The translations under genes were made by a program, and so were the position numbers. A stretch of DNA of 64,000 nucleotides from the NCBI GenBank assembly GCA_964631605.1, contig CAZVYG010000015.1, forward strand, positions 1 through 64,000, in the 5' to 3' direction. The DNA comes from JARKQH01 sp964631605 (GTDB taxonomy: Bacteria > Verrucomicrobiota > Verrucomicrobiia > Limisphaerales > UBA8199). Positions 41,889 through 48,633 of this stretch are shown here, piece by piece. Below the pieces are notes generated by a model. It made no database searches. It saw only the letters and a list, made by a program, of their open reading frames with translations, and was not told the origin of the DNA. Each line of letters opens with the position of its first letter. Position 1 is the first letter of the stretch.

Positions 41889-42788
41889 ATGCAAACCGAA
41901 AAGAATCAGCCGGATATCACGAAGCCAACCGCTGGCCGGATTACTTTCCTCGATGGCCAGAATGAAATGCCGATGCTCGAGGTCATCACCCCCTGGAGCA
42001 CTGCGGAAATCTACCTGCATGGCGCCCACGTCACCCATTTCAAGAAAAACAACGACGCCCCCATGCTCTTCATGAGCCAATGCAGCCGGTTTGCCGACAA
42101 CCAGCCCATTCGCGGCGGCATTCCCATCATCTTCCCCTGGTTTGGAATGCGCGAGGGCCTCGGACAGCACGGTTTCGCCCGCATCAAACGCTGGGACCTC
42201 AAGGAGTTTGTGCCCCAGGCCGACGGCTCGGTCAGCATCCGCTTGCGCTTGCCGGATTGTCCCGAGGCCTCGGCGTTCCCGCCGTTTACCGCCGATTGCA
42301 TTATCACCGTCAAAGACACCCTGGGCCTGCGCCTCGAAGTCACCAATCAATCGCAGGAGGACCCCCTCGTCTTCGAAAACTGTTTCCACACCTACTTCGC
42401 GGTCGGCAACGTCACTGATATTTCAATTTGCGGTCTGGAAGGCGCGGAATACCTCGACAAGGTGGCCAATTTCGCCCGCGCCCGGGAGACGCGGCGCGAA
42501 ATCCGCATTGCCTCGGAAGTGGACCGCATCTACCTGAACACCACGGCCCCGGTTGAGATTATTGACCCCCGGCTGAGCCGCCGTTTGCGAATCGAAAAGG
42601 CCGGGTCGGCGTCCACGGTGGTTTGGAATCCCTGGGTCGCCAAAGCGCAGCAGATGCCCGATTTCGGCAACGACGAATACCTGCAAATGGTCTGCGTCGA
42701 GTCGGGCAATGTCAGCTCCAACCAAATCACGTTGAAACCCGGCGAGACCTCGGTCCTGAGCATCACGTTGTCCTCGCTGCCGCTCTAG
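41889..42788 (+). CDS. D-hexose-6-phosphate mutarotase
   Basis: 299 residues, galactose-mutarotase/aldose-1-epimerase-like (YeaD type). 'MLEVITPWSTAEIYLHGAHV', 'RGGIPIIFPWFGM', 'HGFARIKRWDL', 'VFENCFHTYFAVGNVTD' and 'VVWNPWVAKAQQM...YLQMVCVESGNV' cover the family blocks. Catalyses alpha/beta anomer exchange of hexose phosphates. AGAGG at 41877-41881 gives 7-base spacing to ATG; a TATAAG box at 41866 and AT-rich sequence at 41822-41838 suggest a promoter in the 165-base upstream gap. Confidence 0.88.
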   Translation: MQTEKNQPDITKPTAGRITFLDGQNEMPMLEVITPWSTAEIYLHGAHVTHFKKNNDAPMLFMSQCSRFADNQPIRGGIPIIFPWFGMREGLGQHGFARIKRWDLKEFVPQADGSVSIRLRLPDCPEASAFPPFTADCIITVKDTLGLRLEVTNQSQEDPLVFENCFHTYFAVGNVTDISICGLEGAEYLDKVANFARARETRREIRIASEVDRIYLNTTAPVEIIDPRLSRRLRIEKAGSASTVVWNPWVAKAQQMPDFGNDEYLQMVCVESGNVSSNQITLKPGETSVLSITLSSLPL

Positions 42789-42868
42789 ACAATCCCTCCC
42801 ACACGGGTCCCGCGCACCCGCCAGGCCCCGCCCGGCGGCCGCTGCGGCATCCTCTGCCGCCGCCGCCG

Positions 42869-44269
42869 CTAAAAAACAAAGTTGATTTCCGCGCGAACAA
42901 AAACTCCCAGTTCGCGTTGATCGGGGGCATAGAAGTCTCCCGGCCAGAACCACTCGTTCCAGAGGTGGCCGCTCCAGTGACGGTTCAGTTTGAAGCGGGC
43001 GATGGCCTGGAGCAGATGCCCGCGAAAATAGCCGCCTCCCCCGTAGGACGCGGTGCTTGAAGCCGGCTCATTGGCAAACAAGGGCATGTAGTCCGCGGAG
43101 ATCGTCAACGGCGGCGCCGGCTGGAACGACCAGCCCACGTTTGGCCGCTGGAGGTTCTTGTAGTCGCCGGCGCGGCCGCGGTTTTCAATCGCGAACTTCA
43201 GGACCATCAGTTCGCTCCATTGCGCCCGCCGCGCCCAGAACGGGTCCCAGCCCTCGTTCGCGTCCGTCGCCGGATCATCGCCGGAGAGATACTCGTAGCC
43301 CGCGCGAAATTGGTGCTGCCACGAGCCGCCCGCCAGAAACGTCAAACGGCCGTTGAAGCCGCAGGCCCGCAAATCCCGGCCATTAAGACGGCCCCACTGC
43401 GGGGCGGACTCGAGCCGGTACTGCCAGCGTTCCGCCAACGGTCCTTCGGCTCGGGCCCCCGCAGTCCAGACATCCCCTTGATTGCCTCTCGCCGAGACCG
43501 CTTCTTGATGACGGAAAATGAGAAAACCGTCCAACTGAGTCTTCGGCAGCGACCGGTTGCGAATGTAAAGCACGCCGGCTTGCTCGTCCTGCTCGGTAAT
43601 CAGGCGGTCATGATCATTGATCACCGGCAGCCAACTCTCCGTCTCGGCGGCTTGGCTGATGTAAATGGCGTCCAGGGTCGTTCGAGCATCCTCCACTTCG
43701 AGCGTCAGGCGCGCGGCATCAAAGAACTCGGTCCGGGTGCCATCCGTCGTCGAACCATCCCAAATCAGCCAGCGGTTGCCAAAAGCCAATTCCTGGCGCC
43801 CCAGGGTAACAGTCAATGGCTGGCCTGGCACCTGCTCCAGCCGCACATTGAAAAGGTCGAATAAACCTTCCTCCAAACTCCAGCCCTCCCGGCTGCCGGG
43901 CCGGAAATAGTAGCGCGGCTCAGAAACCAGCCGGGCGTTCAGGCTCACGTTCGTCGAGGGGTGGACAGACGTCCAGACGCGGGGCCGCAAGCGCAGCCCA
44001 TCCGTCGTATTCTGTTCGAGATCGCTTTCGATCTGGGCGCCATTATGGACATATTCGTTCCGGAGCCGAAAATCGAATCCCCACTCGAACCAATCCACGG
44101 GGTTTTTTAATGAGTCAATCCAATCGCGCTTTGCCGCAGGTGAGTCCCCCGCCGCCAGGGCTTGCGCCGGCGCCGAATCCGCGGCGTGCCCGCAAGCAGC
44201 CCAAAACAGTGCTGCCGCCGCGAACGCGCAAAGCCGGATTCTCAAGATGCAATTAAGGAGGGAGGTCAT
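42869..44269 (-). CDS. Alginate-export (AlgE)-like outer-membrane porin
   Basis: 466 residues with signal peptide 'LRIRLCAFAAAALFWAACG' and mature aromatic-rich alternating strands ending in Phe ('EINFVF'), an outer-membrane beta-barrel. Features such as 'FEWGFDFRLRNEYVHNG', 'TLGRQELAFGNRW' and 'WSFQPAPPLTISADYMPLF' match the alginate_exp family. Possibly exports or admits a polysaccharide or aromatic compound. ATG at 44269 is chosen; the frame is open to 44308. Confidence 0.75.
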   Translation of the reverse strand: MTSLLNCILRIRLCAFAAAALFWAACGHAADSAPAQALAAGDSPAAKRDWIDSLKNPVDWFEWGFDFRLRNEYVHNGAQIESDLEQNTTDGLRLRPRVWTSVHPSTNVSLNARLVSEPRYYFRPGSREGWSLEEGLFDLFNVRLEQVPGQPLTVTLGRQELAFGNRWLIWDGSTTDGTRTEFFDAARLTLEVEDARTTLDAIYISQAAETESWLPVINDHDRLITEQDEQAGVLYIRNRSLPKTQLDGFLIFRHQEAVSARGNQGDVWTAGARAEGPLAERWQYRLESAPQWGRLNGRDLRACGFNGRLTFLAGGSWQHQFRAGYEYLSGDDPATDANEGWDPFWARRAQWSELMVLKFAIENRGRAGDYKNLQRPNVGWSFQPAPPLTISADYMPLFANEPASSTASYGGGGYFRGHLLQAIARFKLNRHWSGHLWNEWFWPGDFYAPDQRELGVFVRAEINFVF

Positions 44270-44347
44270 TGCCAGACACCGCCGCTTGGCGCTCAGGCGC
44301 TTGGCCACCTGGCGCCAGGCTTCACGAGCGGCTTCAAATCTGCCGCA

Positions 44348-44839
44348 TCATGTCCCGAAGGGCTTCAGATGGGCGGCTTTTTCCTTCAACGTGGTAAAAT
44401 TCCCCTTTTCACAGCAGGCCACAAACCCTTCGGTGACGCACTTCAATTCCTCCCACCTGGCCCGGATTTTGGCAGCCTCCCGCTCGGTGATTTCATTGTC
44501 AGCCGCAGCCGTGGCGATGACGGCCAGCAAATCGGCAAACTCCTGCACGATCTCATTGGTGGCGGGAATCAAATACGACGCGTGGGGCCCCCCGGTTTCA
44601 GGGTTGCGAATAAAGAAGCCCCCTGCCCGTTGGCAAATCCACTGCACAATACGCAAGTCGTTCGTGGAGCGCACCAGGGCATCCACTCGATCCAACGGGT
44701 TGGTGCTGCCGCTGCCCGCCGTCGGGTCCGCCGGCTCCGCCCACTTGTAAATCATGGAAACCGACAGCCCCAGATCGGCCGCGACCTGCTTCGGGCTGCT
44801 GCGTTGCAGCACTTCGCGCAAAATCTCGTGCGATTGCAT
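44348..44839 (-). CDS. CII-like (Phage_CP76-type) DNA-binding regulator
   Basis: 163 residues. N-terminal 'EILREVLQRSSPKQVAADLG' and 'LSVSMIYKWAEP' is a helix-turn-helix like that of the phage regulatory CII/CP76 family; C-terminal 'LLAVIATAAADNEITEREAA' matches the same family's helical end. In Verrucomicrobiota such proteins are common chromosomal genes without an accompanying prophage; none is visible here. ATG at 44839 (GTG three bases upstream) with a CTTGAG stretch before it. Regulatory target unknown. Confidence 0.65.
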   Translation of the reverse strand: MQSHEILREVLQRSSPKQVAADLGLSVSMIYKWAEPADPTAGSGSTNPLDRVDALVRSTNDLRIVQWICQRAGGFFIRNPETGGPHASYLIPATNEIVQEFADLLAVIATAAADNEITEREAAKIRARWEELKCVTEGFVACCEKGNFTTLKEKAAHLKPFGT

Positions 44840-45098
44840 CACTCAAGGGTGGCGCAAGACCGCCGGGCTTGACAAGGCCGAATCCGGGCTGAATCCGGGC
44901 GTCGGGCGGGTCCAGGGGGTATGCCCCAGCGGCCTGCCAGGCTCCGGGCCGTTTGCCCAACGCAACGGCTTCGTCCCAGCGCCCATGACTCCAAATGGCC
45001 AGGCAAAGGCAATCGTTACCCGGAAGAAGCCGGTTGGAATAGGGTCAACTAACTTTTTATTGCTTTTCTATTCCCTCACGCTATTTACACTCTCCAAA

Positions 45099-46463
45099 GT
45101 GCTGCGTCGCTGCGTTTCAGTCCTGGCGGCAGGAGCGCTTCTCCTGCCCGCGCTGACCGTCCGTTCCGCCCCGGGGGCGGGACTGCGGTCCCTTGGCCTT
45201 GCGCGGGTGGATGTCACTCCCGACTATCCCGTCCGGCTGAGTGGTTATGCGGCCCGGAAAACCGAGTGCGAAGGCGTCGCGCAGCGGATTTGGGCCAAGG
45301 CGCTGGCCATCGGCAGCGATCACGAGAAGCCCGCACTGCTGATCTGCGTGGATAATTGCGGCATCCCCCCCTGGATGCGGGATGAAGTGGCCCGGCGCCT
45401 GGCCCAGGCCCGGCGCCTCGACCCCGAGCGGGTGGCGGTGTGTTCAACGCACACTCATTCCGCCCCCCACCTCGAAGGCTACCTCACCAACTTGTTCCTC
45501 GGCCCCCTGCCCTCGGATCAGCTCGAGCGGATCGGCCGTTACACGCGCCAATTGGTCGCGGCCCTCGAACGCCTGGGCTTGGAGGCGCTCGACAACCGCG
45601 CGCCCGGCCGCCTTTCGCGCGGCCGGGGCACCGCCTCCTTTGCCGCAAATCGGCGGCTGGCCGACGGCCCGGTGGATCGCGAGGTGCCGGTCTTGTTTGT
45701 GACTGGCAAGGACGGGCGGTTGCGGGGAATCGTCGCGGGCTACGCCTGCCATTGCACCACTCTCACCGGCGAGTTCAACCAGATTTGCGGCGATTGGGCC
45801 GGCTATGCGCAGGAATACCTGGAGCGCGACCACCCCGGCGCCATCGTCATGGTCGCGATCGGGTGCGGCGGCGACGCTAATCCGCATCCGCGGCCGGGGT
45901 TCGACCTCGCCCAGCGCCACGGCCAGGAGCTTGCGAGCGCCGTGAATCAGGTCTTAAACGGCGTGCTGACTCCGGTGAACGGCAAGCTCGAGTGCCGCAC
46001 ACGCGCCATCAGACTGGCCTTTGCGCCCCTGCCAACGCGCGCCGAGTGGGAGCAGAAGGCCAAAGACCCGGGATACGTTGGACAGCACGCCCGGCTGAAC
46101 CTGGCGCGGCTTGACCAGAGCGAAAAGCTGCCCACCCATCTGCCCTACCGCATCCAGACATGGACTTTCGGCAAAGACCTCGCCTGGGTGTTCCTTCAGG
46201 GCGAGGTGGTCTCGGACTACTCGCTGCGGTTGAAACGGGAATGCGACCCCGACCGCTTGTGGGTTACCGCCTACGCCAACGGCGTTGCTTGTTACATTCC
46301 CTCCGAGCGAGCCCTCCAGACGCCGGCCTATGATTACGAGGCCGGCGGCGCCATGATCTATTACGACTGGCCCACCCGCCTCGTCCCCGGCCTTGAAGAT
46401 TTGATCGTCCAAACCGTGCGCGACCTTCTGCCCAAGCGTTTTCGCGCTCCGAAACCGTCTTAA
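45099..46463 (+). CDS. Neutral/alkaline ceramidase-like (non-lysosomal) N-terminal-domain protein
   Basis: 454 residues from GTG 45099. Signal peptide 'VLAAGALLLPALTVRSA'. 'LGLARVDVTPDYPVRLSGY', 'HTHSAPHLEGYLTN' (zinc-binding His of the ceramidase family's T-H-T-H-S box), 'AGYACHCTTLTG', 'VAIGCGGDANPHPRPG' and 'GEVVSDYSLRLKRECDP' identify the neutral/alkaline ceramidase N-terminal domain. In Verrucomicrobiota/Planctomycetota these often sit with sugar genes and may be esterases/amidases rather than true ceramidases. The start is uncertain: ATG 44985 is in frame but adds an odd leader; AT-rich sequence at 45050-45095 looks like a promoter. Confidence 0.75.
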   Translation: MLRRCVSVLAAGALLLPALTVRSAPGAGLRSLGLARVDVTPDYPVRLSGYAARKTECEGVAQRIWAKALAIGSDHEKPALLICVDNCGIPPWMRDEVARRLAQARRLDPERVAVCSTHTHSAPHLEGYLTNLFLGPLPSDQLERIGRYTRQLVAALERLGLEALDNRAPGRLSRGRGTASFAANRRLADGPVDREVPVLFVTGKDGRLRGIVAGYACHCTTLTGEFNQICGDWAGYAQEYLERDHPGAIVMVAIGCGGDANPHPRPGFDLAQRHGQELASAVNQVLNGVLTPVNGKLECRTRAIRLAFAPLPTRAEWEQKAKDPGYVGQHARLNLARLDQSEKLPTHLPYRIQTWTFGKDLAWVFLQGEVVSDYSLRLKRECDPDRLWVTAYANGVACYIPSERALQTPAYDYEAGGAMIYYDWPTRLVPGLEDLIVQTVRDLLPKRFRAPKPS

Positions 46464-46487
46464 ACACCCTCGATTCAAAACTCCGCT

Positions 46488-47363
46488 ATGCAAAACACAC
46501 ATCCACAAAAACCTTCCCCTTCACCCTCGGCCGCCCTGGCCCGACGCCTGGCTGTTTGCAGTTGGTCGCTCCAACCCTCGAACGCCGAGGATTTGATCGC
46601 CAAACTGGGGCAGACCCGCATCCGCAACGTGCAACTGGCGCTGGACCCGCTGCGGGAAAACCCCGCAGCCTGGGGCCGCGCACCCGAACTTCTCGAACAG
46701 GCGCAGATCACGATCGTTTCCGGCATGTTCGGCTGTGTGGGTGAGGACTACACCACGCTGGAGAGCATCCGCCTCACCGGCGGCATTGCCCCCGACGGCA
46801 CCTGGGAGCAGAACCTGGCGAATATCCGCGCCACGGTCACCCTCGCCCAACGCCTTAACCTGAAGCTCGTCACTTTCCACGCCGGATTCCTGCCGCATGA
46901 CCCGGCCGACCCCGACTTTGCCAAAATGCTCAAGCGCCTCGGACAAGTCGCCGACCTGTTCGCGGCGGAGCATATCACCCTCGGCCTCGAGACGGGCCAG
47001 GAAACGGCCGCCTCCCTCAAGACCGTCCTGCAGAAACTGGCCCGCGGAAATGTCGGCGTCAATTTCGATCCGGCCAACATGATCCTCTACGATAAGGGTG
47101 ACCCCATCGAGGCTCTGCGCACCCTCGGACCCTGGATTCGCCAGGTGCATATCAAGGACGCCCGCCGCACCCAGGTCCCGGGTCAGTGGGGCCAGGAAGT
47201 TCCCGTTGGCACGGGCGAGGTCAATTGGCCCGCCTTCTTCCAAACCCTCGACGCGCTGCACTTCGCCGGCAACTTCGTCATCGAGCGGGAGGCGGGCAAC
47301 CAGCGCGTGGTGGACATCTCCACCGCCCGCGCGCTCATCGAAAAGATTTTTGCCAGCCGCTGA
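46488..47363 (+). CDS. Sugar phosphate isomerase/epimerase (TIM barrel)
   Basis: 291 residues, xylose-isomerase-like AP_endonuc_2 barrel. 'LAVCSWSLQPSNAEDLIAKL' at the start, 'LVTFHAGFLPHDPADPDFAKM', 'ITLGLETGQETAASLK', 'GVNFDPANMILYDKGDPIEA', 'QVHIKDARR' and 'FVIEREAGN' supply the metal-ligand Glu/Asp/His positions. Follows the ceramidase-like gene by 24 bases and precedes the Gfo/Idh gene; the trio is probably a sugar/polyol catabolic operon. Substrate unknown. Confidence 0.85.
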   Translation: MQNTHPQKPSPSPSAALARRLAVCSWSLQPSNAEDLIAKLGQTRIRNVQLALDPLRENPAAWGRAPELLEQAQITIVSGMFGCVGEDYTTLESIRLTGGIAPDGTWEQNLANIRATVTLAQRLNLKLVTFHAGFLPHDPADPDFAKMLKRLGQVADLFAAEHITLGLETGQETAASLKTVLQKLARGNVGVNFDPANMILYDKGDPIEALRTLGPWIRQVHIKDARRTQVPGQWGQEVPVGTGEVNWPAFFQTLDALHFAGNFVIEREAGNQRVVDISTARALIEKIFASR

Positions 47364-47416
47364 TTGCAACCGTCTGACTTGAAACCCTTTTCTGAACCTC
47401 CATTTTCACACCTGAT

Positions 47417-48469
47417 ATGACTTCCGCGAAATCCCCCTCCGGCAACGCCACCGTCAATGTTGCTGTCGTTGGCCTCGGCTTTATGGGTGTTACCCACCTC
47501 CGCGCCTACCAGCAAATCCCCGCGGCGAAAATCGTCGCGGTCTGCGACGCCGTCCGTCTTCCCGTCAACGGCGTGTTGCAAGGCGTGGCCGGGAACATCA
47601 AAAAGAGCGACGACATCAACCTCGGCCCGCAGGTCAAGGTGTACCGCAAGCTCGAAGAGGTCCTGGCCGACTCCGACGTCGAGTTGGTGGACCTCTGCAC
47701 CCCCACCCCCCTCCACCCCGAACAGGCCATCGCCGCGCTCAAAGCCGGCAAGAATGTTTTCTGCGAGAAGCCGATGGCTCGAACCTCGGCGGCGGCCAGG
47801 GAGATTCTGGCCGTCGCCCGCCAAGCGCCCGGTTTTCTGATGCCGGCGATGTGCATGCGTTTCTGGCCCGGCTGGAGTTTCCTCAAAGAAGTGGTTTCCA
47901 AACAGGTGTATGGCAGGGTCTATTCCGCCCGCTTCAGCCGCTTCTCCGAAATGCCGGGCTGGAGCAAGCAGGGGACCTACGCCGACACAAGCAAGGACCT
48001 CGGCGGCGCCCTGTTCGACCTCCACATCCACGACACGGACTTTGTCAACTTCCTCTTCGGCAAGCCGGCCGCGGTCTTCTCGTCCGGCGTCATCCGCGCC
48101 GGCGGCTCCATTGACCACGTGGTCACGCAATACCAATACCCCCATGGCCCGGTCGTGTTGTCCGAGGGCAGTTGGCTCCTGACCAAGGGCTTCAACATGT
48201 CCTACTCCCTCCTCTGTGAGCGCGCGACCCTCGATTTCGACCTCTCGCGCGGCCCCGAGGCTCTCAAAATCACTGAAGCCGGCCGCGACCCCGAAGTCCG
48301 GCGGCTGGAGGGTGACGGCTACAACGAGGAGGTGCGTTACGTGGTTCAGTGCGCCCTGCAACGCCGCGCGCCGGAGATCGTCACCGCGCAGGACGGCCTC
48401 ACCGCCCTGGAAATCTGCGAGGCGGAGGAAAAATCGGTGCGCAGCGGCGCCCCGGCTGCAGTGGCCTGA
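47417..48469 (+). CDS. Gfo/Idh/MocA-family oxidoreductase
   Basis: 350 residues. N-terminal Rossmann 'VAVVGLGFMGVTHLRAYQ', 'LVDLCTPTPLHPEQAIAALK' and 'KNVFCEKPMARTSAAARE' (the C-E-K-P catalytic motif), then the C-terminal alpha/beta domain with 'DLGGALFDLHIHDTDFVNFL'. Oxidises or reduces a sugar or inositol-like substrate with NAD(P). No signal, cytoplasmic. Same-direction neighbour of the isomerase. Its stop is ~40 bases left of the palindromic element at 48511. Confidence 0.9.
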   Translation: MTSAKSPSGNATVNVAVVGLGFMGVTHLRAYQQIPAAKIVAVCDAVRLPVNGVLQGVAGNIKKSDDINLGPQVKVYRKLEEVLADSDVELVDLCTPTPLHPEQAIAALKAGKNVFCEKPMARTSAAAREILAVARQAPGFLMPAMCMRFWPGWSFLKEVVSKQVYGRVYSARFSRFSEMPGWSKQGTYADTSKDLGGALFDLHIHDTDFVNFLFGKPAAVFSSGVIRAGGSIDHVVTQYQYPHGPVVLSEGSWLLTKGFNMSYSLLCERATLDFDLSRGPEALKITEAGRDPEVRRLEGDGYNEEVRYVVQCALQRRAPEIVTAQDGLTALEICEAEEKSVRSGAPAAVA

Positions 48470-48510
48470 GCCGCCAGCGACGCAGACCAATAGCCCCAGG
48501 CCCGTACACC

Positions 48511-48633
48511 AGCAGCCTGTTGAATAACTCCTTTTCGGTAGCAGCGGACGTAAGTCCGCTCAAACTTTCCTCGCAAACAACAGCGGTGAAGGGAGCGGAC
48601 TCACGTCCGCTGCTACTTTCTCAACGGGCTCCT
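48511..48633. repeat. MITE-like palindromic element
   Basis: Nested inverted repeats: outer AGCAGCCTGTTGAATAA (48511-48527) against the complement of 48617-48633 (match 13 of 17), and inner GTAGCAGCGGACGTAAGTCC (48538-48557, continuing GCT) against the complement of 48594-48616, near-perfect. The whole unit is 123 bases, non-coding, and its right end overlaps the TAG stop (48632-48634) of the primase-helicase gene. The inner arm 'GCAGCGGACT' recurs as a short hairpin at about 62833. Copy number elsewhere is unknown. Confidence 0.6.
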
